Assembly: GCA_027533385.1 (NCBI GenBank)
Contig: JAPZUE010000051.1
Location: 1-64,000, forward strand
Direction of reading: 5' to 3'
DNA from: Rhizobium sp.
Lineage (GTDB): Bacteria > Pseudomonadota > Alphaproteobacteria > Rhizobiales > Rhizobiaceae
DNA: 64,000 bases
The notes under the pieces are model-generated. The model did no database searches. It saw only the letters and a list, made by a program, of their open reading frames with translations, and was not told the DNA's origin. Shown piece by piece: positions 46,163 through 56,560 of this stretch. Within the stretch, counting starts at the first letter, position 1; every line of letters begins with the position of its first letter. The position numbers were made by a program, and so were the translations under genes.

Positions 46163-47551
46163 ATGACCGATCTCTCCCCAATCCTCGCGAAGGCCGACGA
46201 GGCCCTGCCGCAGAGCCTCGAGCGCCTGTTCGATCTCGTGCGCATTCCCTCGATTTCGACGGATACGGCCTACAAGGCCGATTGCCGCAAGGCCGGTGAG
46301 TGGCTGGTCTCGGCGCTTTCCGAACTGGGTTTCGACGCCTCGCTGCGCGATACGCCCGGCCATCCGATGGTGGTGGCGCATCACGCAGCTGATCGGGCCG
46401 ATGCGCCGCATGTGCTTTTCTACGGCCATTACGACGTGCAGCCGGTCGATCCGCTGGATCTCTGGGAAGACGATCCTTTTGCGCCTGCCATCAAGGAGAA
46501 GGATGGCCGCAAGGTGATCACCGGTCGCGGCACGTCCGACGACAAGGGGCAGTTGCTGACCTTCGTCGAAGCCTGCCGCGCCTACAAGGCGGTGAAGGGT
46601 TCGCTGCCGGTGAAGATCACGATCCTGTTCGAGGGCGAGGAAGAATCCGGTTCGCCGTCGCTGAAACCCTTCCTCGCGACCAATGCCGACGAGTTGAAGG
46701 CCGACTTCGCGCTGGTCTGCGATACCAGCATGTGGGATCGCGAGACCCCGGCGATCGCTGCGGCGCTGCGCGGTCTCGTCGGTGAAGAGGTGACCGTGAT
46801 TGCCGCTGACCGCGATCTGCATTCAGGTCTTTTCGGGGGGGCTGCGGCCAATCCGGTTCACATTCTGACGAAGATCCTCGCGGATCTGCATGATGAAACC
46901 GGCAAGGTAGCCCTTCCCGGCTTCTACGACGGTGTCGAAGAGACCCCCGCCAATATCAAGGCCTCCTGGGAAAGCCTGGGGCGGACGGCGGAGAGCTTCC
47001 TCGGCGAGGTGGGCCTGTCGGTCCCGGCGGGGGAAAAGGGCCGTTCCGTGCTGGAACTGACCTGGGCGCGGCCGACGGCGGAAGTGAATGGCATCATCGG
47101 CGGCTATACCGGCGAAGGCTTCAAGACCGTGATCGCGGCCAAGGCCTCGGCGAAGATTTCCTTCCGCCTGGTCGGGACACAAGATCCGGCCAAGGTGCGC
47201 GAGAGCTTCCGCGCCTTCGTGCAGGCGCGTATTCCCGCCGACTGCAAGGTGGAGTTCCACGAGCATGGCGGTTCGCCGGCCATTCAGCTCTCCTATGATT
47301 CGCCCGAGCTGACCAAGGCGAAGAACGCGCTTTCGGACGAATGGCCGAAGCCGGCCGTGATCATCGGCATGGGTGGCTCGATCCCGATCGTCGGCGATTT
47401 CCAGAAGATGCTCGGCATGGATTCGCTGCTGGTCGGCTTTGGCCTGACCGATGACCGCATCCATTCGCCGAACGAGAAGTATGACCTCAACTCGTTCCAC
47501 AAGGGCATCCGCTCGTGGATCCGGATCCTCGACGCGCTGGCGAACGGCTGA
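46163..47551 (+). CDS. M20-family dipeptidase/carboxypeptidase
   Basis: Cytoplasmic zinc metallopeptidase of 462 residues. Metal ligands are visible in FYGHYDVQPVDP (His and the catalytic Asp), GRGTSDDKGQ (bridging Asp), FEGEEESGS (general-base Glu and ligand Glu) and a late His in DRIHSPNEKYD. The dimerisation domain lies at about residues 205-350. The pattern YDVQPVDPLDLWEDDPF fits the carnosinase-like (CNDP) dipeptidase branch. AGGA precedes the ATG by 8 nt. Confidence 0.9.
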   Translation: MTDLSPILAKADEALPQSLERLFDLVRIPSISTDTAYKADCRKAGEWLVSALSELGFDASLRDTPGHPMVVAHHAADRADAPHVLFYGHYDVQPVDPLDLWEDDPFAPAIKEKDGRKVITGRGTSDDKGQLLTFVEACRAYKAVKGSLPVKITILFEGEEESGSPSLKPFLATNADELKADFALVCDTSMWDRETPAIAAALRGLVGEEVTVIAADRDLHSGLFGGAAANPVHILTKILADLHDETGKVALPGFYDGVEETPANIKASWESLGRTAESFLGEVGLSVPAGEKGRSVLELTWARPTAEVNGIIGGYTGEGFKTVIAAKASAKISFRLVGTQDPAKVRESFRAFVQARIPADCKVEFHEHGGSPAIQLSYDSPELTKAKNALSDEWPKPAVIIGMGGSIPIVGDFQKMLGMDSLLVGFGLTDDRIHSPNEKYDLNSFHKGIRSWIRILDALANG

Positions 47552-47565
47552 GGCCAGAAAAGCAA

Positions 47566-47595
47566 AAAGGCCGGTCAAAAACCGGCCTTTCCTTT
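47566..47595 (+). terminator. Terminator after the M20 peptidase gene
   Basis: AAAGGCCGG and CCGGCCTTT pair around a 7-nt loop, followed by CCTTT. The A-run on the other side makes it usable in both directions. Confidence 0.8.
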
Positions 47596-47717
47596 ACGCT
47601 TCTACGCTTGCCTGCCAGTACATCCGTGGTCAGGGACGGAAACGTGCCATTCGATGTCTCGGATGTTGGCCCACCTTCGCGAACCGCATCCCGGATCTTG
47701 ATGATCGCGCTGGATGC

Positions 47718-47732
47718 TTAACAAGCGGTTAA
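47718..47732. promoter_or_regulatory. CtrA-like box upstream of ybaK
   Basis: TTAACAAGCGGTTAA: two TTAA half-sites exactly 7 nt apart, the core of the CtrA recognition sequence of alphaproteobacteria. It lies about 135 nt before ybaK. Confidence 0.45.
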
Positions 47733-47867
47733 GCGTACAAAACTTCCTCGCTGAGGATCTTCGCACACTCTCCATCGTCTGGTGATCCAGAAATGGGGAC
47801 GCGGCTTGCGGCTTTCAAGTAGGCTCACAGCTTGAAATGCCTCGTCGGCTGCGGATAGACTTCTCTC

Positions 47868-48326
47868 ATGAGCCTCGAATCCGTCCGCCAGTTCTTCCGG
47901 GAGCACGCTCCCGACATCTCCGTCATCGTCACCGAAGCGAGTTCCGCCACCGTTCCGCTTGCGGCCGAGGCGCATGGCGTCGAGCCGGACCAGATCGCAA
48001 AGACCATCTGCCTCAGGATCGGCGAAGATGTCGTGCTGGTGGTTACGGCGGGAACGAAGCGGCTCGACAATCGCAAGTTCAAGGACCGCTTCGGGGTCAA
48101 GCCGCGTATGCTCGATGCAGAGGCCGTGGTCGAAGCGACCGGCCATCCCGTGGGAGGCGTCTGCCCCTTTGGCCTGCCCTCGTCGCTGAAGGTTTATTGC
48201 GACCTGTCGCTCAAAGCCTTCGATGAGGTGGTGCCGGCGGGTGGCGCAACGAATGCGGCCGTGCGGATTGCACCGGAGCGCATGCTGTCGCTCGTCGGTG
48301 GCGAATGGGCCGATCTCTGCCAGTAA
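47868..48326 (+). CDS. YbaK/ProX-type aminoacyl-tRNA deacylase
   Basis: A 152-residue protein of the YbaK/EbsC fold, which removes wrongly attached amino acids (Cys or Ala) from tRNA(Pro) or related tRNAs. Family patterns are IAKTICLRIGEDVVLVV with the conserved Lys, LDNRKFKDRFG, and ATGHPVGGVCPFGLP. The last motif with GHPVGGVCPF is that of the freestanding editing domain of the YeaK/YbaK group. No clear ribosome site lies before the ATG. The gap of 270 nt upstream holds only a terminator and a CtrA-like box. Confidence 0.9.
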   Translation: MSLESVRQFFREHAPDISVIVTEASSATVPLAAEAHGVEPDQIAKTICLRIGEDVVLVVTAGTKRLDNRKFKDRFGVKPRMLDAEAVVEATGHPVGGVCPFGLPSSLKVYCDLSLKAFDEVVPAGGATNAAVRIAPERMLSLVGGEWADLCQ

Positions 48327-48360
48327 ACTCACAGCGCGTTCAAGGCTTGTTTACGAGGCT

Positions 48361-48375
48361 TTAACCACCCCTTAA
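48361..48375. promoter_or_regulatory. CtrA-like box upstream of the class A PBP gene
   Basis: TTAACCACCCCTTAA: two TTAA copies exactly 7 nt apart, with the first extended to TTAACC as in strong CtrA sites. It begins 34 nt after the ybaK stop and about 130 nt before the predicted PBP start. Confidence 0.5.
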
Positions 48376-48507
48376 ATCGCCGCATTTACTGTGCATTTGC
48401 GCGATCATCGACCGAAGGGGCATGATCGTCCGAGATTTCTTGAAGCGATTTCCGCGCGGGTCCTCCACGGGCTGCGCATCACGAGCATCTGGAGCAAGAT
48501 CACCGCA

Positions 48508-50730
48508 ATGGTGAGCCGAGGAAAATCCCGCGACCGCATCGAGCCGCGCTTTGACGACGAGCGCGAGGACGAGGATTTCCGGCTGGATGCCGAGGATCGC
48601 GTTATCGGCGGACGCGCGGCCCGTGCCAGTGGCAAAAAGGCGACGAGCTCCGCAAAACGCGGCAAATCGGCCGGTCCGAAAAGCCGCAAGGCGAAGAGCG
48701 GCGGTGGGTTCGGGCTGGGCAAGCTGATCTACTGGGGGTTCGTGCTGTCCATCTGGTGCGGCATCGGCGTCGTTGGCCTTGTTGCCTATTACGGCTCGCA
48801 AATGCCGAGCGCCAGCAGTTGGTCGATCCCCGAGCGCCCGCCGAACATGAAGATCGTGTCGGTTGAGGGAACGCTGATCGCCAATCGCGGCGCGACCGGT
48901 GGCGAGGCCCTGCCGCTCGAGGAAATGTCGCCCTTCATCCCGCAGGCGGTGATGGCGATCGAGGACCGACGCTTCTATTCGCATTTCGGCGTGGATCCGC
49001 TGGGTCTGGCGCGCGCGATCGTCACCAACGTGACCAGCGGCCGGGCCGTCCAGGGTGGTTCGACGCTGACGCAGCAGCTTGCCAAGAACCTCTTCCTGTC
49101 GCCGGAACGGACCATCGAGCGCAAGGTGCAGGAAGTGTTGCTGGCCTTCTGGCTGGAGCAGAAATACACCAAGGACCAGATCCTAGCGATGTATCTGAAC
49201 CGGGTGTTCTTTGGCTCCAATGCCTATGGCGTGGAAGCCGCGGCACGGCGCTATTTCAACAAGTCGGCGCGTGACGTGAACCTCGGCGAGGCCGCTCTTC
49301 TCGCAGGGCTTCTCAAGGCGCCGTCGCGGCTGTCGCCGGCGCGCGATCCGGAAGCGGCCGAGGCACGCGCGCAGGTCGTGCTGCAGGCGATGCTCGAAGA
49401 GGGTTACATCACCCAGGACGAGATCAAGACGGCGATGACGCAGCCGCCGACCAAGGCGAAGCGCTACTGGAGCGGTGCCGGGCAATATGTCGCCGATCTC
49501 GTGCGCGACGAAGTCACCATGCTGATCGGCAAGGTGACCGAAGACATCGTGGTCGAGACGACCATCGACATGACACTTGAGAAGAAGGCGGAGGCGGCGC
49601 TGACAGAGGCCCTGGAAGCCGAGGGCGAGAAGGTCAATGCCTCGCAGGCGGCGCTCGTGTCGATCGACGGGACGGGCGCAATCCGCGCGCTGGTCGGCGG
49701 GCGCGATTATGCCGAGAGCCAGTTCAACCGGGCGGTCAAGGCCAAGCGCCAGCCGGGCTCGGCCTTCAAGCCCTTCGTCTATGCGGCAGCGGTCGAGAAC
49801 GGTCTGCGTCCGACTTCGGTGCGCAACGATGCGCCGATCCGGATCGGCTCCTGGACGCCGGAGAACTACGACGAAAAGTATCGCGGACCGGTGAGCGTGA
49901 CGCAGGCGCTCGCCGAATCGCTCAACACGATTGCAGCCCAGCTGGTGATGGAGGTTGGTCCCGAGCAGGTGATCAAGGTTGCGCACCGGATGGGCATCGA
50001 ATCAGACATGCAGAACAATGCCTCGATCGCGCTCGGCACATCCGAGGTGTCGCTGCTGGAACTGACGGCGGCTTACGCGCCCTTCATGAACGGTGGCTAC
50101 AAGGCGACACCGCATATCGTGCGGCGCATCTCGAAGGCAGATGGTACGTTGCTCTACGAGAACAATTATCTGGAGCCGCCGAAGGTGTTGAATGACGGGG
50201 TCGTCGCGGCGATGAACGTGATGATGCGCAGCGTCATCGACCATGGCACCGGCAAGAAGGCCCAGCTGCCCGGTTGGGAAGCGGCCGGAAAGACCGGGAC
50301 GACGCAATCCTTCCGTGATGCGCTGTTCGTCGGCTATACGAGCAACCTGACGACCGGCATCTGGTTTGGCAATGACGACGGCCAGTCGATGAAGAAGGTG
50401 ACTGGTGGCGGGCTGCCTGCCCAGGCGTGGCACGACTTCATGACGGCCGCCCATCAGGGTCTGGCGCCTGCCCCGCTACCAGGCGGTGATTTCATCGAGC
50501 CGGCACCGGCCGAAGATCCGATGACCATCGGCACCATCATCTCCGACGTGCTCCAGGGTGGAGGCGAAGAGCGTTATACCGGCGAGCCCGTCTATGCGGA
50601 AGAATATCCAGCAGAGCCGGTTCCCTCGCAGGACGTCACCGGCTCCCCCGGCCCCGTTCCGCCGGGTGAGGTCGGTCAGCCCCAGGCTCCGCATCGAACA
50701 ACGCTTCTCGACTTGATCCTGGGGCAATGA
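48508..50730 (+). CDS. Class A penicillin-binding protein (PBP1A-type)
   Basis: Bifunctional peptidoglycan synthase of about 740 residues anchored by one helix (about residues 67-90) after a basic cytoplasmic tail. The GT51 glycosyltransferase domain has the catalytic EDRRFYSHFGVD and GGSTLTQQLAKNLFL. The transpeptidase has SxxK in GSAFKPF, SxN in ESLNTIA and KTG in GKTGTTQSF. The C-terminal 70 residues are Pro/Glu-rich and likely disordered. Start choice is uncertain; GGAG lies 13 nt before this ATG, and a GTG at 48391 would start just after the CtrA-like box. Confidence 0.92.
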   Translation: MVSRGKSRDRIEPRFDDEREDEDFRLDAEDRVIGGRAARASGKKATSSAKRGKSAGPKSRKAKSGGGFGLGKLIYWGFVLSIWCGIGVVGLVAYYGSQMPSASSWSIPERPPNMKIVSVEGTLIANRGATGGEALPLEEMSPFIPQAVMAIEDRRFYSHFGVDPLGLARAIVTNVTSGRAVQGGSTLTQQLAKNLFLSPERTIERKVQEVLLAFWLEQKYTKDQILAMYLNRVFFGSNAYGVEAAARRYFNKSARDVNLGEAALLAGLLKAPSRLSPARDPEAAEARAQVVLQAMLEEGYITQDEIKTAMTQPPTKAKRYWSGAGQYVADLVRDEVTMLIGKVTEDIVVETTIDMTLEKKAEAALTEALEAEGEKVNASQAALVSIDGTGAIRALVGGRDYAESQFNRAVKAKRQPGSAFKPFVYAAAVENGLRPTSVRNDAPIRIGSWTPENYDEKYRGPVSVTQALAESLNTIAAQLVMEVGPEQVIKVAHRMGIESDMQNNASIALGTSEVSLLELTAAYAPFMNGGYKATPHIVRRISKADGTLLYENNYLEPPKVLNDGVVAAMNVMMRSVIDHGTGKKAQLPGWEAAGKTGTTQSFRDALFVGYTSNLTTGIWFGNDDGQSMKKVTGGGLPAQAWHDFMTAAHQGLAPAPLPGGDFIEPAPAEDPMTIGTIISDVLQGGGEERYTGEPVYAEEYPAEPVPSQDVTGSPGPVPPGEVGQPQAPHRTTLLDLILGQ

Positions 50731-50881
50731 AGGCCAACATCAAGGCTTGGATAAGGATCGGTCTGACGCAAGCTGAAGGCGCTATCATACCGGCTTGATA
50801 ACGGACGGACGGGTGCTGCAAAACAGATGAAGCTGCTGCGCCAATCTGTTCTTTTTTCCCGGTTTTCGGCGGATTTCCAGC

Positions 50882-50910
50882 CTTGCAGTCAGAAATTCCG
50901 CTTCTTATAT
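50882..50910 (+). promoter_or_regulatory. Predicted promoter of dnaK
   Basis: CTTGCA (50882-50887) and TTATAT (50905-50910) lie 17 nt apart; with the preceding C the downstream box reads CTTATAT. This resembles both the vegetative and the RpoH (heat shock) consensus of alphaproteobacteria. It would give a leader of about 100 nt. Confidence 0.55.
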
Positions 50911-51020
50911 ACGCGACATAGCCGCAGCGGCGCTGCAGTATATCCCAGACCATCTACGTCGAGGGGCTGTCAGGAATGCCTGATTGGGGTTCCGACGGCC
51001 TGCTTCAAGGAGAGAATGAC

Positions 51021-52933
<1,913 letters not shown>

Positions 52934-52934
<1 letters not shown>

Positions 52935-53404
52935 TGCAGGGCCGCTTCGGACGCCGTTTTCCGCGCTGGCTGGCCCTCGGGCCAGCCGCCATTTCGTTGA
53001 TCCTGACGACCGGTGCCATGGCACAGGACAGGGGGCAGGTCAGCGCCGTTCACCGCCAGGTGAGCGCCGCCGAGGCCAAAGTGGCCAAGGCGATTTCCGC
53101 GAAGGACAGCAATTCCCTTTCCCGCATCGGCAACGACCTCGGACGGATCATCGAAGCTGCGCTGGAAAGGCGCGAGAACGGTGGCGAAGTCTCCTCCTGC
53201 GACATGGCCGCGCATTCCTTGGCCTTTGCGGCCGTCACATCTGCGGATGGGCTGATCAGCAAGGGCGAAGCGCGTAAGCTTCTGATGCAGGATGCGATGT
53301 CCGCGGCCTCCGACTTCCAGAAAGACATGCAGGCCTGCGACAAGCAGGCCGGCAAGGCAGCTGGCAGCCACACGAGCGTTGGGAAAGCTTTGAGAGCTTT
53401 GTAA
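52934..53404 (+). CDS. Secreted protein encoded between dnaK and dnaJ, function unknown
   Basis: A 156-residue protein with a basic N-terminus and signal peptide (about residues 1-30, ending GAMA-Q). The mature part is mostly helical and polar, with two cysteines (SSCDMA and QACDKQ) that could bridge. No enzymatic motif is seen and I recognise no family. Its ATG overlaps the dnaK stop by one base (TGATG) and dnaJ begins 4 nt after its stop, so all three genes are coupled. A periplasmic product inside a cytosolic chaperone operon is unusual. Confidence 0.72.
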
Positions 53405-53408
53405 GACC

Positions 53409-54560
53409 ATGGCAAAAGCAGATTTCTACGAGACCCTCGGGGTTGGCCGGACGGCGGACGAGAAGGAGCTGAAGAGCGCCTTCCGCAAGCTGGCGATGAA
53501 ATATCATCCGGACAAGAATCCCGATGACAGCGAAGCCGAGAAGAAGTTCAAGGAGATCAACGAGGCTTACGAGACCTTGAAGGATCCCCAGAAGCGCGCG
53601 GCCTATGACCGCTTCGGCCACGCCGCCTTCGAACAGGGTGGCATGGGCGGTGGCGGCTTCGGCGGTGGTGGTGGTTTCGCCGGCGGCGGCTTCTCCGACA
53701 TCTTCGAGGATATCTTCGGCGAGATGATGGGCGGCGGCCGTGGTGGTCGTGCCCGCTCAAACGGCGGTCGCGAACGTGGCGCAGACCTGCGCTACAACAT
53801 GGAAATCAGCCTGGAAGAGGCGTTTACCGGCAAGACCGCGCAGATCCGGGTTCCGACCTCGATCACCTGTGACGTCTGCACCGGTTCCGGTGCCAAGCCC
53901 GGCACACAACCGAAGACCTGCACGACCTGTCAAGGCTCGGGCCGTGTTCGTGCGGCCCAGGGCTTCTTCTCGATCGAACGCACCTGCCCGACCTGTCACG
54001 GTCGCGGCCAGACGATCAGCGATCCCTGCGGCAAGTGCCACGGGCAGGGCCGGGTGACCGAAGAGCGGTCGCTCTCCGTCAGCATTCCCTCAGGGATCGA
54101 AGACGGCACGCGCATCCGCCTGCAGGGCGAGGGCGAAGCCGGGCTGCGGGGCGGTCCGTCGGGGGATCTCTACATCTTCCTGTCGGTGAAGCCGCATGAG
54201 TTCTTCCAGCGCGACGGGGCCGATCTCTATTGCTCCGTGCCGATCTCGATGACGACGGCAGCGCTTGGCGGGACCTTCGATGTGGTGACGCTTGATGGCA
54301 CCAAGTCGCGTGTGACCGTGCCGGAGGGTACCCAGGCCGGCAAACAGTTCCGCCTCAAGGGCAAGGGCATGCCGGTTCTGCGTTCGACGCAGGTGGGTGA
54401 CCTCTATATCCAGATCCAGATCGAGACGCCGCAGAAGCTGACCAAGCGTCAGCGGGAACTGCTGCAGGAGTTCGAGCAGCTGTCTTCAAAGGAAAACAAT
54501 CCGGAATCGACAGGCTTCTTCGCCCGGATGAAGGATTTCTTCGACACGCTCAGCGACTAA
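53409..54560 (+). CDS. dnaJ: Chaperone DnaJ (Hsp40)
   Basis: Cochaperone that delivers clients to DnaK and stimulates its ATPase. The 383-residue protein has the J-domain (residues 1-70) with the HPD motif in KYHPDKNP, a Gly-rich linker (about 75-110), four CxxCxGxG zinc repeats (CDVCTGSG, CTTCQGSG, CPTCHGRG, CGKCHGQG) and the C-terminal substrate domains. It is translated from the dnaK operon and followed by a terminator. Confidence 0.98.
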   Translation: MAKADFYETLGVGRTADEKELKSAFRKLAMKYHPDKNPDDSEAEKKFKEINEAYETLKDPQKRAAYDRFGHAAFEQGGMGGGGFGGGGGFAGGGFSDIFEDIFGEMMGGGRGGRARSNGGRERGADLRYNMEISLEEAFTGKTAQIRVPTSITCDVCTGSGAKPGTQPKTCTTCQGSGRVRAAQGFFSIERTCPTCHGRGQTISDPCGKCHGQGRVTEERSLSVSIPSGIEDGTRIRLQGEGEAGLRGGPSGDLYIFLSVKPHEFFQRDGADLYCSVPISMTTAALGGTFDVVTLDGTKSRVTVPEGTQAGKQFRLKGKGMPVLRSTQVGDLYIQIQIETPQKLTKRQRELLQEFEQLSSKENNPESTGFFARMKDFFDTLSD

Positions 54561-54587
54561 TTGCTGTTTCCAAGCGAGATGATTTGC

Positions 54588-54618
54588 AAGGGGCGGTCCT
54601 GTTAGGGCTGCCCCTTTT
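54588..54618 (+). terminator. Terminator of the dnaK operon
   Basis: AAGGGGC and GCCCCTT pair, with further pairing inside the 15-nt loop region, followed by TT. It lies 27 nt after dnaJ and ahead of the convergent slyX. Confidence 0.65.
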
Positions 54619-54664
54619 GCATGCCTCTATCGTGAGACGCAGCCATGGCTCATGTGAGCTGCGA

Positions 54665-54874
54665 TCAGTAATGCGGCGGGCGGGTGATGGCTGGCGCTTC
54701 CAGACCCTGCTCTTCCAGGGACAGGAAGCGTTCCGTGAGACGGTCGAGCTTGGCGCGGGTCTGTTCGACCACCTTCCATTGTTCGGCGAGTTGGTCCGAT
54801 AGCTCCTCGATAACGCGGGTCTGGTGGGCCACCGTCTCTTCAAGACGGGTTATGCGCTCGTCTTTCGCGTCCAT
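54665..54874 (-). CDS. SlyX-like protein
   Basis: A 69-residue, almost fully helical protein of the SlyX family: MDAKDERITRLEETVAHQ followed by RVIEELSDQLAEQW, with heptad spacing that predicts a coiled coil, and the conserved C-terminal RPPHY. The role of SlyX is unknown. ATG at 54874 is chosen for the GGAG 6 nt upstream over ATG at 54886. Confidence 0.88.
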   Translation of the reverse strand: MDAKDERITRLEETVAHQTRVIEELSDQLAEQWKVVEQTRAKLDRLTERFLSLEEQGLEAPAITRPPHY

Positions 54875-54944
54875 GGCTCTCTCCATATCGTCTGCCGCGC
54901 CTTGATGCCGCAAGTCGCGGGTGCGGTCAAACGGCGCGTAGGCC

Positions 54945-55232
54945 TCAACGCTGCTTCTTCTTGCGATAGGGCATGGTCATGATGGCAGAGGCGGTCACGG
55001 CTGCCGCAAAGATCAGTGCCAGAGGCACGGCCATCATGATGGTCGGGAGGACGGGATGACTTGACCGGGAGAGCGACGTTCCCAGTCCGCCAAGGTCGAG
55101 CCAGACGATCGCGAAAGCGACCAGGAAACCGAGCGCTGCTCCGAGCGTCGCATTCAACGCCAGAAAGCCCAGCATCTCCCAATGGTCGCGCCGGGCTTCT
55201 TCTGGGGTGAGATCATCGGTATGCAGGGGCAT
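54945..55232 (-). CDS. Two-helix membrane protein, function unknown
   Basis: A 95-residue protein with an acidic N-terminus (LTPEEARRDHWEMLGF), two hydrophobic helices (about residues 22-46 and 62-84) and a basic C-terminal end KKKQR. The topology suggests both termini in the cytoplasm. I recognise only a general resemblance to small conserved membrane proteins of Rhizobiaceae. It is on the same strand as slyX, which starts about 70 nt downstream. Confidence 0.62.
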   Translation of the reverse strand: MPLHTDDLTPEEARRDHWEMLGFLALNATLGAALGFLVAFAIVWLDLGGLGTSLSRSSHPVLPTIMMAVPLALIFAAAVTASAIMTMPYRKKKQR

Positions 55233-55391
55233 GCAGTGGCCTCCGGCTTGAGTATGATCCGAAACTAGAGCGCCTGGAAAAAACGTCCATGCCGCCAGGC
55301 GTCGCAGAGCTGCAGATCAAGCGGAAAGCATGCTTGCGCCTTGCCTTCGCCTGCCAATCGGCCTAGCTCAAGGCGACAACGATTCCGACCG

Positions 55392-56519
55392 ATGACCCAG
55401 AAGACACAGATCCACCGGCTCAAACTCTCAGACTTCCGCAACTATGCCCAGGCAGGTCTGGCGCTGGACGGGCGGCATGTCGTGCTGGTCGGCGACAACG
55501 GGGCCGGCAAGACCAATTTCATGGAGGCGATCTCCTTCCTGTCGCCAGGCCGCGGGCTTCGCCGTGCGGTGCTCTCCGACATTCCGCGGCTCGGGGCATC
55601 GGCGAGCTTCACGATCTTTGCAGCGATCGACGGGATGGCCGGCGAGGCCGATATCGGCACGGGAACGGAAACCACCGAAGAGGACAATCTCGTCCGGCGG
55701 CTCAGAATCAACGGCGCGCCGGCCAGATCGGTCGACGAGCTGACCGATCATCTGCGCATTCTCTGGCTGACGCCGGCCATGGACGGGCTCTTCACCGGAC
55801 CATCGGCCGACAGGCGCCGCTTTCTCGACCGGCTGGTGCTATCGCTCGACCCGGCCCATGGACGGCGGGCAAACGACTTCGAGCGGGCCATGCGCAGCCG
55901 CAACAAGCTCTTGTCCGAGGGCCGCTTCGACCCGGCCTGGCTGTCCGGCATCGAGCAGCAGATGGCAGCGCTCGGCACGGCCATGGCCGCAGCCCGGCGG
56001 GAGATGCTCGGCCTCCTCTCCGGGCTGATCGAGGCAGACCGTGACGCTTCCGCCTTTCCATCGGCATCGCTTGCGCTTACGGGTTTTTGCGACGAGCTTG
56101 CCGATCTGCCGGCCTTTGAACTGGAGGAGCGGTATATCGAGATCCTCGCCCAGTCGCGTCACCGCGATGCGGCAGCCGGGCGGACGCTGGACGGCCCGCA
56201 CCGCGCCGACCTGATCGTGCGGCATATCGAGAAGGACATGGATGCCGAGCGCTGCTCGACGGGAGAACAGAAGGCGCTCCTGATCGGGCTGGTGCTTGCC
56301 CATGCCCGGCTGGTGGCGACGATGACTGGCTTTGCTCCGATCCTGCTGCTGGATGAAATCGCGGCACATCTCGATGAAGGACGCAGGGCGGCGCTCTTTG
56401 CCCGCATCGATGCACTCGGTGGGCAGGCCTTCATGACGGGGACGGACAGAGCGATGTTCTCGGCGCTTGGCGAACGCGCGCAATTCGTCACCGTCAGGGA
56501 TGGGCAGATCGATGGCTGA
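55392..56519 (+). CDS. recF: DNA replication and repair protein RecF
   Basis: SMC-like ATPase that helps load RecA at gaps and stalled forks. The 375-residue protein has KLSDFRNYAQAGLAL, Walker A VGDNGAGKTNFMEAIS (about residues 36-44), FLDRLVLSLDPAHGRR, signature CSTGEQKALLIGL and Walker B PILLLDEIAAHLDEGRR. The ribosome site is weak. Here recF lies away from dnaA, dnaN and gyrB, as in other Rhizobiales. Confidence 0.95.
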   Translation: MTQKTQIHRLKLSDFRNYAQAGLALDGRHVVLVGDNGAGKTNFMEAISFLSPGRGLRRAVLSDIPRLGASASFTIFAAIDGMAGEADIGTGTETTEEDNLVRRLRINGAPARSVDELTDHLRILWLTPAMDGLFTGPSADRRRFLDRLVLSLDPAHGRRANDFERAMRSRNKLLSEGRFDPAWLSGIEQQMAALGTAMAAARREMLGLLSGLIEADRDASAFPSASLALTGFCDELADLPAFELEERYIEILAQSRHRDAAAGRTLDGPHRADLIVRHIEKDMDAERCSTGEQKALLIGLVLAHARLVATMTGFAPILLLDEIAAHLDEGRRAALFARIDALGGQAFMTGTDRAMFSALGERAQFVTVRDGQIDG

Positions 56520-56560
56520 GCGCGCTTTCCTTCTCGGCCTCCCGGTGGCAAGGTGAGCCC

